Shown here: positions 26,290-33,607 of the stretch, in pieces
Layout: every line of letters starts with the position of its first letter
How positions within the stretch are numbered: the first letter of the stretch is position 1
NCBI GenBank assembly: GCA_013285685.1
Contig: JABDHD010000032.1
Location: 1-38,835 of the forward strand
Reading direction: 5' to 3'
DNA: 38,835 nucleotides
From: Bacteroidota bacterium
GTDB lineage: Bacteria > Bacteroidota > Bacteroidia > Sphingobacteriales > Sphingobacteriaceae
Made by a program: the position numbers and the translations under genes
The notes under the pieces: generated by a model
Seen by the model: only the letters and a program-made list of their open reading frames with translations
Databases searched by the model: none
What the model was told of the DNA's origin: nothing

Positions 26290-27596
26290 CAGATGGTTGT
26301 ATAATTATTTTGATGCCAAAGGCCAATCGGCCTGTAAGTATTTTCCCTGCCTATAAGCGCCAGCGTTAACGCTTCGCCTCCGCTAACAGCTAACAGCTTC
26401 CAGATTTGCTTAGGATCAGCCTCCAGTTTGCACAAACAGCCATTTTTATCCTGCAGCCACCATTGCTTTTGATAACTGACAAGTTTTGTCCCACCGAGGA
26501 TGATTGGCATTTCACTTCGAAAAGGAAGGCGGCTGTTTGAACCGGCTTCGTCAACAGCAACTTGCTCCCAACCGGCCGAAGTGTGCAGGTCAGTCCAGTT
26601 TGCAATGGCTGTCGCCGGTTGATTTTTGACGATCGCCCTGTACGGTAATACCGATGGGAAATAAACCAGCTCCGCATTTAAAACCAGGCCCGGCGTAAAT
26701 GCCAGCGGTGGAAACTGCCCCCTGGCATAAAATTGCAGGATCAGTGCAAAGCGGTTAGCTTTAGTGCCATACAGCCAGTTTTGTTCGATGGTGAGCGGGC
26801 CCTCCTCGCGGATATCTTTCCCTAAAACAAGCCAGCTATCTTGCACGCCCTGTTTTAATTTCAATTCTTCCTGGCTTACCGTAAACCCGACCGCCGAACG
26901 GATGTCTTCCTGCAAAACAGGATCCAGCTTGGTTATATTTTGATAACCTTCGGCGACAAGATATAAGGAGATGAGGCGATCCATAAAATCGCTTTGCCAG
27001 CCTTCTTTCCAAAAGTTAGTGGCGCCCAGGTTTTTAACCATAGCGGATAACCCGGATGCCTGGCTGTCCACCATCCGCCTGGACATATTCTCCCAGTAGG
27101 CAACGCCTTTTTCCGGGGCCGTCAGGATGCCGTTGCGTACAATATCTTTTATCCAAACCAGCAGTTCTTTTACGCCGGCAGCAACTTTTTGCTCACGCGC
27201 TTGTTGCCGTTTGGCCTGCGCATTTTCGTCAACCGGTTTTTCAACTTTTTCGGTCTTCTTCTCTTCTTTTTCCGACCGTTTATTGATCCAATCACTTACC
27301 CAGGCCGGTGATTCGGCAACGGCAAAAGTCCCCGGCTGCCGGGCATGCAGTAATAACAGTCCCAAACCATGCTTGCACGGAAACTTGCGGCTGGGGCATG
27401 AACATTTAAATGCAATTGAAGAAAGGTCGACTTGCGTTTGATAGGGTTTACTGCCGCTACCCTGGCACTCGCCCCAAAGGGCAAGCTCGTTGATCCCTTT
27501 GGAAACCCATTTGGCCGGAACAGCCAAATCGCGGCCGGCCTTTTTTGAAGCTTCGTCCGGCGCAAGTGCAAGTATCTGGTCTTCAGTAAGCTTCAA
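26289..27596 (-). CDS. SWIM zinc-finger protein
   Basis: The 435-residue protein has an N-terminal SWIM domain, with zinc ligands C65-x-C67-x6-C74-x-H76 ('KCSCPSRKFPCKH'), a motif that binds DNA or protein. A lysine/glutamate-rich linker follows (about 108-140), then a long region of unknown fold. It is the first gene of the five-gene operon. The start is the first ATG, with the conserved opening 'MKLTEDQILALAPD'. The 209-base upstream gap (27597-27805) is AT-rich and should hold the operon promoter, but I see no exact TAnnTTTG there. The role is probably substrate or nucleic-acid recognition for the MoxR/VWA machine, by inference from context. E. coli YehQ is a SWIM protein in the equivalent cluster. 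Confidence 0.9.
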   Translation of the reverse strand: MKLTEDQILALAPDEASKKAGRDLAVPAKWVSKGINELALWGECQGSGSKPYQTQVDLSSIAFKCSCPSRKFPCKHGLGLLLLHARQPGTFAVAESPAWVSDWINKRSEKEEKKTEKVEKPVDENAQAKRQQAREQKVAAGVKELLVWIKDIVRNGILTAPEKGVAYWENMSRRMVDSQASGLSAMVKNLGATNFWKEGWQSDFMDRLISLYLVAEGYQNITKLDPVLQEDIRSAVGFTVSQEELKLKQGVQDSWLVLGKDIREEGPLTIEQNWLYGTKANRFALILQFYARGQFPPLAFTPGLVLNAELVYFPSVLPYRAIVKNQPATAIANWTDLHTSAGWEQVAVDEAGSNSRLPFRSEMPIILGGTKLVSYQKQWWLQDKNGCLCKLEADPKQIWKLLAVSGGEALTLALIGRENTYRPIGLWHQNNYTTI

Positions 27597-27805
27597 GTTG
27601 GGTGTATTACGAATAAAAAAGGGCTTCGATTCCGTTTTTAAAAGTAGGAGAAAAAATAAAATTCAGGCAAAAAACAAAGCGAAAAATATTAACCATTTAC
27701 CAAATATTATTGTGTAAAGGTTTTGAAATAAAAAAGTCCCGAATTAATACAGGCTTTGGCGGTTACCTGCCGGGAACTGACACCCGCCGTTATACAATAT
27801 TTAAA

Positions 27806-28330
27806 TTACCCACGCGTCAACGCTGTTATCATCTCAGCCACCTCCGGATATGCTGCAACCAATTGCGCGCGCTTGCCGATAAAATAATCCACCGGCTCAA
27901 AGCCGGGCGCCAGTGTAACGCCCATCAGGGCATACGTTCCGCTGGTGATCATCCTCGACCCGAGCCAGGTGCCGCCGGGAATAACTTTCATGGGCAAAAA
28001 CCCGGAAGCGATGTTATTGCCAAAATTAAATATCTCGTAACGATTGGAATAGCCCTCCGGATAAAGCAGCAGCATTTGCACCGGGTCGCCGGTGTAAAAG
28101 TTATAGATCATATCGCCCGTTACTTTGTGCATCGCCGAAAAACTTGCCTGGTCAATTAAATAATAAATGGAGCTGTATACAGGGCGTCCTCCGTCAACCG
28201 GTGGGAAAACCGGGGGCAATACACCATTGGGGATATTCAAAGGCGAGGTACCCGTAGTGGCATAGTAACCGCCTTCGTTCGGATTGGATTCCATTTTTAA
28301 CCAATCGATAACTTGTTGAGCTGTAAGCAT
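27806..28330 (-). CDS. Cupin_5 (DUF985) protein
   Basis: With the start at 28330 ('MLTAQQVIDWLKMESNPNEG') this is a 174-residue single-domain cupin of the DUF985/cupin_5 family. The family signatures are all visible: 'NEGGYYATTG', 'YSSIYYLIDQASFSAMHKV', 'IYNFYTGDPVQMLLLYPEG', 'VIPGGTWLGSRM' and 'YALMGVTLAPGFEPVDYF'. The family has a beta-barrel small-molecule pocket; its reaction is unknown. An upstream in-frame ATG at 28357 would lie inside the MITE-like repeat and is rejected. It is the last gene of the redox operon. Confidence 0.92.
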   Translation of the reverse strand: MLTAQQVIDWLKMESNPNEGGYYATTGTSPLNIPNGVLPPVFPPVDGGRPVYSSIYYLIDQASFSAMHKVTGDMIYNFYTGDPVQMLLLYPEGYSNRYEIFNFGNNIASGFLPMKVIPGGTWLGSRMITSGTYALMGVTLAPGFEPVDYFIGKRAQLVAAYPEVAEMITALTRG

Positions 28331-28354
28331 TTTTTGATGTTTAAGTTTTATAAT

Positions 28355-28464
28355 CACGACTCCCCTCTTGAGAGGGGGTGCGGCCGGAAGTGCTGTGGCG
28401 GGGGTGTGTTAGCCGATAAGTTCGTTAACACACCCCTCCTCCCCTCTCAAGAGGGGATTCGCAC
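28355..28464. mobile_element. MITE-like palindromic repeat, copy 1
   Basis: A 110-base element with terminal inverted repeats built on CCCCTCTTGAGAGGGG at the left and its reverse complement at the right. The inner inverted pair is GGCGGGGGTGTGTT / AACACACCCCTCC. The whole element can form one long hairpin. It lies between the BBE flavoprotein stop (28499) and the cupin start (28330), leaving 24 bases before the cupin ATG. Two further copies of equal length follow at 30026 and 30960. It contains no ORF of its own. Confidence 0.85.
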
Positions 28465-28498
28465 AGGCCGCCATTTCTTTTCAAACGTCTCTTTCCCC

Positions 28499-29974
28499 TC
28501 ACACCTTCGGGACAACCTGCGTCCGGTTCAACGGACTCAAATCGGTAAGCGGCGGCGGTGGCGGATTGAACGGCGAGCCCACGCTTTGCTGAAAGTTGAA
28601 GAGGTTTTTGGGGTCCACGTCCTTTTTAATCTTAAGCAGCCTTTCGTAGTTATCGCCATAATACATTTTTGGCCAGTCGTGCAGCAGGGGGTCGATGTAA
28701 TTTACATAGGCGCCCACCGCGTTGCCGGCAACGCGCCAGGCTTCGAAAAAGCTATACGCCCATTCCACATTTGCCAGCGTATCGCCTGGCTTGTCCTGGT
28801 CCCAAATGGATTTTACCTCGGGAATAAAACGTGCCTGGCGGAAAAAATAAGCAGTCTCGTCGGGCGCTTTTTCTTCTATTGCGCCGCCGATCAGCGTCCA
28901 CACCGCGAAGCTTGCCGGCGAGGGCGCCATATCCATGTATTCCTTAATAACTTTGGCCACTTTATTGTTCATGCCGCCTTTGGGTATTATCAACGACCGC
29001 ATGTAGGCACTGCGGCTGCCTACCAGGGTGATATACCCATTGTAAAATTCCCATTCGGGCAGCGTCATGTTGCGGAGGTCGGTATTAATGGGCGCAATTT
29101 TGAGTAAGCCTTTTAACAGGTCCATGCCTTCCGCCCATTCGCCGTTAAATACCGGCGTAAGGCCAATCGTCTTTACGTTTTTAGTCGCGTCCAGCGGATC
29201 GGGCTGGTTACCTATGAAACCGTATGCCGTCATTGCATTGGGGATGGTTTCCACCCATTCGTTATAATAACCCAAAACATCTTCCACGCTTTCCAGCGGG
29301 TACCTGATCTGCCCTACCAGCATCTTCTCGCTAAACGGTTTATGCACCCTCATTTCCATCTCAACGATGATCCCCCAGTTCCCGCCGCCGCCGCCGCGGA
29401 TGGCCCAAAAAATGTCCTGGTCTTCCTTGGAGCTGCTTTCGGTATCGATGTGCCTCAGTTGCCCATCGGGTGTAACGATCTGTATGGCCAGCAGGCTATC
29501 TACGCTCATCCCGTATGAGCGGGATACAAAGCTGTAACCGCCGCCTTGCATAAATCCAGGTGGAGCAACCGTGGGACATCCACCGCCTACCGGGATAAGG
29601 CCGGTACCGGTATCCAGCATAAATTGGTACAGGTCCTTCCAGATCACGCCCATTTGCGCGGTAATGCTTTCTTTCTTTTTGTTGAATGATATTTTGTTGA
29701 GGTGCCGCATGTCGATCACCACCCCGTTATCGTTGAGGCAATAGCCGGCCGCGCTATGCCCGCCCCCTTTGATGTTAAAAGGCAGGTTATTGGCAACCGC
29801 AAAATTGTAGCCGGTCAGTACATCCTCCACAACCAGGGGGCGGATGATCAATCTTGGCCGTAGTTGGATGCGGCCGTTATCTATAGCTATGGCGCTCTCG
29901 TAATTTGGGTCGCCGGGCTGCAATACGTAGCCGCTTAGCTGGCGAATTAATTCATTAATTGCAGTGTTGGTCAT
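28499..29974 (-). CDS. BBE-type FAD-linked oxidase, probably bicovalent flavin
   Basis: With the start at 29974 ('MTNTAINELIRQLSGYVLQP') the protein has 491 residues: an FAD_binding_4 (PCMH-type) domain at about 40-210 and a berberine-bridge (BBE) tail at the C-terminus ('YVNYIDPLLHDWPKMYYGDN', 'LFNFQQSV'). H73 in 'GGGHSAAG' and C133 in 'GGGCPTVAPPG', 60 residues apart, match the 8-alpha-histidyl and 6-S-cysteinyl attachment sites of bicovalent flavoproteins. Relatives oxidise sugars, alkaloids or polyketide intermediates; the substrate here is unknown. No signal peptide is visible. The longer start at 30028 reaches into a repeat element and is rejected. It is fourth from last in the redox operon counting repeats as spacers, between the Dabb and cupin genes. 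Confidence 0.92.
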   Translation of the reverse strand: MTNTAINELIRQLSGYVLQPGDPNYESAIAIDNGRIQLRPRLIIRPLVVEDVLTGYNFAVANNLPFNIKGGGHSAAGYCLNDNGVVIDMRHLNKISFNKKKESITAQMGVIWKDLYQFMLDTGTGLIPVGGGCPTVAPPGFMQGGGYSFVSRSYGMSVDSLLAIQIVTPDGQLRHIDTESSSKEDQDIFWAIRGGGGGNWGIIVEMEMRVHKPFSEKMLVGQIRYPLESVEDVLGYYNEWVETIPNAMTAYGFIGNQPDPLDATKNVKTIGLTPVFNGEWAEGMDLLKGLLKIAPINTDLRNMTLPEWEFYNGYITLVGSRSAYMRSLIIPKGGMNNKVAKVIKEYMDMAPSPASFAVWTLIGGAIEEKAPDETAYFFRQARFIPEVKSIWDQDKPGDTLANVEWAYSFFEAWRVAGNAVGAYVNYIDPLLHDWPKMYYGDNYERLLKIKKDVDPKNLFNFQQSVGSPFNPPPPPLTDLSPLNRTQVVPKV

Positions 29975-30025
29975 GTTTTTGTGATTAGTTGATAAATAAG
30001 TTGGCGATCTGAAACTTAATGCCGC

Positions 30026-30135
30026 CACGACTCCCCTCTTGAGAGGGGGTGCGGCAGGGTAGTGTTATGGCGGGGGTGTGTTTGCCGATATGTTGGTTAA
30101 CACACCCTTCCTCCCCTCTCAAGAGCGGAACCGAC
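30026..30135. mobile_element. MITE-like palindromic repeat, copy 2
   Basis: A 110-base copy of the element at 28355, in the same orientation. The left terminus is identical over more than 20 positions. The right terminus has one substitution that weakens the end (AAGAGCGG instead of AAGAGGGG). It lies between the Dabb gene stop (30213) and the BBE flavoprotein start (29974). Confidence 0.85.
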
Positions 30136-30212
30136 GCCAGGAGCTCATGAATGCCATTGAAAAAAAATTATAACATTCATAATAGCACGGCCCCGGCTTT
30201 TTTTAAAGTTTA

Positions 30213-30920
30213 CTATGCAGACGCCACCGTTCCTTCCATCAAATAAGAATCGAAAATATAAGTGTCTGCGATCATTCCTTTGGTAGCCGGGAAAAACTCA
30301 TCATGCTGTTTGCTTTTGAGATAGGCGCTGTAGGATGCTTTGCTTTTCCACAAAATATTCATTGCCACATCATAGTTGGCTATGGACACATCCCTTTTCA
30401 TATTCGCTAAGCCACCAATTGCAAATACGCAGGTGCCGGGATGGCCCGAAAGTAGCTTCACACAAATAGCAGTGAACTTTTTAATGGACTCCGCCGATTT
30501 ATCCGTTAGTGAAAAATAGATACTGTGCATCAGTCGTGGCGGCTGACCGGGGGCCGGCGGCGTGTTGTCGCCGTAGATCAGGTCGGTCAGAAACGAATCG
30601 TATACACGCCGCCCCGTGCCCGGCGCCCAGCGATCCACCTCCACAACAAATTGGCTGTGGCTGGTATCGTTGGAATTGTAGTGGTCAAATGCTTTCACGT
30701 CCTCGAATATCTGGTTCATCGCCACATTAAAATTGCGGTCATTCTCCAGCCGGAACATGTCTTCGGCCAGTTGTGCTATCCAGAAGTTAAGCATCCCTTC
30801 GGATGTTGACAAATAGGCGGTGCAGGCATCCATATAACTGTCGCGCAATCCCGGCGTGCTGCCCATGGCCAGGCTGAAGTAGGTGCTGTGCATCATCTTC
30901 GGCAAACTACTGTCTTTCAT
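30213..30920 (-). CDS. Tandem Dabb (stress-responsive alpha/beta barrel) protein
   Basis: With the start at 30920 ('MKDSSLPKMMHSTYFSLAMG') the protein has 235 residues and an internal duplication. Residues about 9-110 ('MMHSTYFSL ... SQFVVEV') and 135-232 ('LMHSIYFSL ... TYIFDSYLM') align with each other and follow the Dabb/ferredoxin-like barrel pattern. Single-domain Dabb proteins dimerise; a fused pair would make one complete barrel. The family includes polyketide cyclases and stress proteins. The context, between a GMC enzyme and a BBE flavoprotein, suggests a role in handling an oxidised metabolite. The longer start at 31055 is inside the MITE-like repeat and is rejected. An ATG at 30959 is possible but less likely. 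Confidence 0.8.
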   Translation of the reverse strand: MKDSSLPKMMHSTYFSLAMGSTPGLRDSYMDACTAYLSTSEGMLNFWIAQLAEDMFRLENDRNFNVAMNQIFEDVKAFDHYNSNDTSHSQFVVEVDRWAPGTGRRVYDSFLTDLIYGDNTPPAPGQPPRLMHSIYFSLTDKSAESIKKFTAICVKLLSGHPGTCVFAIGGLANMKRDVSIANYDVAMNILWKSKASYSAYLKSKQHDEFFPATKGMIADTYIFDSYLMEGTVASA

Positions 30921-30959
30921 GATTTTTGGTTTTAGATTATATAATTTTTGTTGTGTCAT

Positions 30960-31069
30960 TCCAACTCCCCTCTTGAGAGGGGGTGCGCCAGGCTGTGTGG
31001 TGGCGGGGGTGTGTTTGCCAGCATGCAGGCCAACACACCCCTCCTCCCCTCTCAAGAGGGGAATCGCAC
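30960..31069. mobile_element. MITE-like palindromic repeat, copy 3
   Basis: Third 110-base copy, same orientation, with intact CCCCTCT...AGAGGGG palindromes at both ends and the most diverged central loop. It sits between the GMC gene stop (31118) and the Dabb start (30920). Together with copies 1 and 2 it occupies three successive intergenic gaps of one operon. Confidence 0.85.
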
Positions 31070-31117
31070 GTGCCCCGCCTTTTTATAGCCGCACATCCCA
31101 TTTTCGATCAACACCAA

Positions 31118-33064
31118 CTAAAAACTCGCCAAAATGGCATCAGCGGCCTTAAAAGCCAGGGCCATCATGGTTAATGTTGGGTTTGACGTTGCCGTTGTAG
31201 GCATGGAACCGCAGCCTACAATGTACAGGTTATCGTGCTCCCAGCTCTTCATGTTTGCATCGGTTACTGAATCGTCTCTGGTGAAACCCATGCGATGTGT
31301 GCCCATCACGTGGCCGGCGCCCTGCGGATAATAAGTTACCCCCTGGTACACAAATGCGCCGCCGCTTCCAACCGGTATGCCGGTATTATTTTCAACGTTC
31401 ATCGTGTTAAAAATAAAGTCGGTAGCGGCAGCGGCAGCTTTAAAGCCTTCCATGGTATAGTCGTCGAACTGGTAATAGATCTCGGGCCGGGGCACGCCAA
31501 GGTTGTCAAAACAGGTTTTTGAGGGGACGATATAGCAATTATCATCCGGTAGTTGTTCGATCAAAAAACCGATGCGGAACTGGCGCGTAAAGGTACTTTG
31601 GATGGCTTTTCGCAACGCTGAGCCGAATATCCCTGCAGTCGGCGTGCCGGATCCGTCCGGCGGCATCGGGCTCACCATGTCAATTACCTGGGCATAAGGC
31701 GCGCCTCCGGGCCAATTCCATCCCTCGTTGCCGATCTCGATCCGGAAAGAAGCGCGGGTGCTTCGGAAGGCCCCGTCGCGCGGGCCTTCGATGCCTGAGG
31801 TGGACAAAGGCCCCCTAAACGGATATACAGGCTCAGGCATCAGGCCCCAGCCCAGGTACATCGGATGATCCATCAGGTTTTTGCCCACCTGTCCGCTGTG
31901 GTTGGCAACTCCGGCAGGTATTTGGGTGTTCGACATCAGCAACAATTTTGCTGCTTCGATAGCGTGCGCCGCAATGATATATTTGGTGCCGGTAGCAATA
32001 AACGTTCCGGTGCAGGGGCCCCCTGTTGTCTCATAGGTTTTGTATTCAATCCCCACCACTTCCGGGTTCACCGGTGTATTTTTATCCAACAAAACATTGG
32101 TAGCAACGGCCTGGTAAATAATATCCACATTACCGGTCATCAGGGCTTTGCCCATGGTTACCGTGGCGTCGTATTTTGCCTGTATGGGGCAAATGGGCGT
32201 ACAGTTGGTATTGCCCTGGCATTGCCGTCGGCCGTTATCATAAAAACTGCCGTCTTTTAACTGGTTAGGTACACCATTACGCCCCGCCGGCGTACCGGTT
32301 ACATTTAATGAGCTGCCATCGAATGTTAAGCTGCCCACCCCTGCTTGAATTGTATTGTCCAGGATGGTAGGCGGTATTTTTGCCATGGGGTAAACGTATC
32401 CTTCGCTGAAAGTTATGCCATGAATGGTTTGTTCATTAACATCAGCTGATACACCGATCTCAAATTCAGCCTGATCGTAGTAGTCAGACAGGTCCTCATA
32501 AGTCAGCGGCCAGTCGACCGCCTGGTTGTAAAGGGTTTTCAATTTAAAATCATTTGGCAACATGCGTAGCGACGTACCCAGCCAGTGCCACGAAGTACCA
32601 CCGCCCCGGCGCTCATAGGTGCTGCCGAAGGGTATCGGTCCACGCTGGATAAAGTACCCGTTATCGATAGATGCTTTTACGTCGGTGCAATTAATTGGCG
32701 CAGGCGGCGGGGCAGGCTCCGGCAGATGCGGAAGGTCCGCCTGGTCGGGAGGTGGCGGCTGCGTTAACTTAAATGGCGGAACCGGTTGTATGTCCAATAC
32801 CGACGGCCTCGGCGCATTATAATTTTGCACATAGGGCGACTCCGGTGTTTTAGCCATCGCCATAAAAAAGTCATTCATAAACTCGGCGCGGTTACCGGTT
32901 ACCAGCTGGTTTTCGTCGGGATTGGTGATCAGGCCGTCAATAGCTATGCCTGCTTCCAGCACCAGTACTTTTTTATTGGCCGATGCAAGCTTGTACGCCA
33001 GCGCACTGCCGGCCCAGCCGCCGCCAACTATCACCACATCATATTGTTTGGTTGAACTATCCAT
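31118..33064 (-). CDS. GMC-family FAD oxidoreductase (dehydrogenase large subunit)
   Basis: The 648-residue flavoprotein has an N-terminal dinucleotide-binding motif (G14-x-G16-x-x-G19 in 'VIVGGGWAGSALA'), an internal Cys-rich stretch 'CQGNTNCTPICPIQAK' and a GMC C-terminal domain. The likely catalytic pair is H590 ('GHVMGTHRMG') and N628 ('TSNPTLTMM'), 38 residues apart as in cholesterol oxidase. The Cys stretch and the neighbouring small subunit place it with gluconate/sorbitol-type FAD dehydrogenases, which pass electrons to a cytochrome c rather than oxygen. An insertion 'PPPDQADLPHLPEPAPPPAP' (about 99-118) is proline-rich and unusual. There is no signal peptide or Tat motif at the N-terminus. 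The substrate is unknown. Confidence 0.92.
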   Translation of the reverse strand: MDSSTKQYDVVIVGGGWAGSALAYKLASANKKVLVLEAGIAIDGLITNPDENQLVTGNRAEFMNDFFMAMAKTPESPYVQNYNAPRPSVLDIQPVPPFKLTQPPPPDQADLPHLPEPAPPPAPINCTDVKASIDNGYFIQRGPIPFGSTYERRGGGTSWHWLGTSLRMLPNDFKLKTLYNQAVDWPLTYEDLSDYYDQAEFEIGVSADVNEQTIHGITFSEGYVYPMAKIPPTILDNTIQAGVGSLTFDGSSLNVTGTPAGRNGVPNQLKDGSFYDNGRRQCQGNTNCTPICPIQAKYDATVTMGKALMTGNVDIIYQAVATNVLLDKNTPVNPEVVGIEYKTYETTGGPCTGTFIATGTKYIIAAHAIEAAKLLLMSNTQIPAGVANHSGQVGKNLMDHPMYLGWGLMPEPVYPFRGPLSTSGIEGPRDGAFRSTRASFRIEIGNEGWNWPGGAPYAQVIDMVSPMPPDGSGTPTAGIFGSALRKAIQSTFTRQFRIGFLIEQLPDDNCYIVPSKTCFDNLGVPRPEIYYQFDDYTMEGFKAAAAATDFIFNTMNVENNTGIPVGSGGAFVYQGVTYYPQGAGHVMGTHRMGFTRDDSVTDANMKSWEHDNLYIVGCGSMPTTATSNPTLTMMALAFKAADAILASF

Positions 33065-33100
33065 TGTTTTAATATTTTTTTCGGTTAGGTTTTTGTTTTG

Positions 33101-33577
33101 TTAACTGATCACGGGCAAGGTGGGTACATTTGCCCAATAGCCAAATTCGCCTACGCTAAAGCCCATCGGGTGGGCGCCCATTTCGCCCCATACCAGGCCA
33201 TTGGTATACGCAAGCGGCGAAACTACATGGTCGATATTTTTGAGCGGCAAAAATGAGTTGGGGTTTTTAGTCAGGTCATACCATATACCGAAATACCACA
33301 GGTAAATGATATTTTGCGCCAGCCGGGTTATCGCCAGGTTTTGAATGATATTGGTGTTCACCGCGGCTTCCAGCTGGGGCGGCGGTGTGCCGGATATGCT
33401 GTTCCATACCTGCGTCAACTGGTCCAACTGGGCCGCTGGTATATTATTGGTGGACAGGCTTAATTCTGCATAGAGTGCTGCCGCTACTTTCTGCGTATCC
33501 CGCGCGGGCAACAGCGTACTTGCCGGATAGCCGGTCAAAGCCGAAGAAAGGGCTACAAATTCGTCAAGGGTCATCAT
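33101..33577 (-). CDS. FAD-SLDH-type small subunit of the dehydrogenase
   Basis: The 158-residue protein resembles the sorbitol dehydrogenase small subunit/gluconate 2-dehydrogenase gamma-subunit family: 'MTLDEFVALSSALTGYPAST' at the start, 'AQNIIYLWYFGIWYD' in the middle, and 'LAYTNGLVWGEMGAHPMGF' at the end, where the family has 'Y..AL.W'. In known complexes this subunit supports the GMC subunit and usually carries the Tat signal that exports both. Here no Tat or Sec signal is present, and only 30 bases separate the ATG from the upstream gene's stop, so no hidden N-terminal extension is possible. It lies 36 bases upstream of the GMC gene. Confidence 0.75.
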   Translation of the reverse strand: MMTLDEFVALSSALTGYPASTLLPARDTQKVAAALYAELSLSTNNIPAAQLDQLTQVWNSISGTPPPQLEAAVNTNIIQNLAITRLAQNIIYLWYFGIWYDLTKNPNSFLPLKNIDHVVSPLAYTNGLVWGEMGAHPMGFSVGEFGYWANVPTLPVIS

Positions 33578-33607
33578 ATGGACAGGTTTAATTATTGGTT
33601 AATGTTT

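Noticed and set aside
28313..29107. 264-residue plus-strand ORF opposite the BBE flavoprotein
   Set aside because: Antisense shadow that begins in a repeat element; the minus strand has full family motifs.
28355..31069. Insertion sequences
   Set aside because: The 110-base repeats carry no transposase frame; they are treated as non-autonomous MITE-like elements.
31118..33064. Oxygen-dependent GMC oxidase such as cholesterol oxidase
   Set aside because: The His-Asn spacing fits, but the Cys-rich segment and the neighbouring small subunit and cytochrome genes point to a dehydrogenase.
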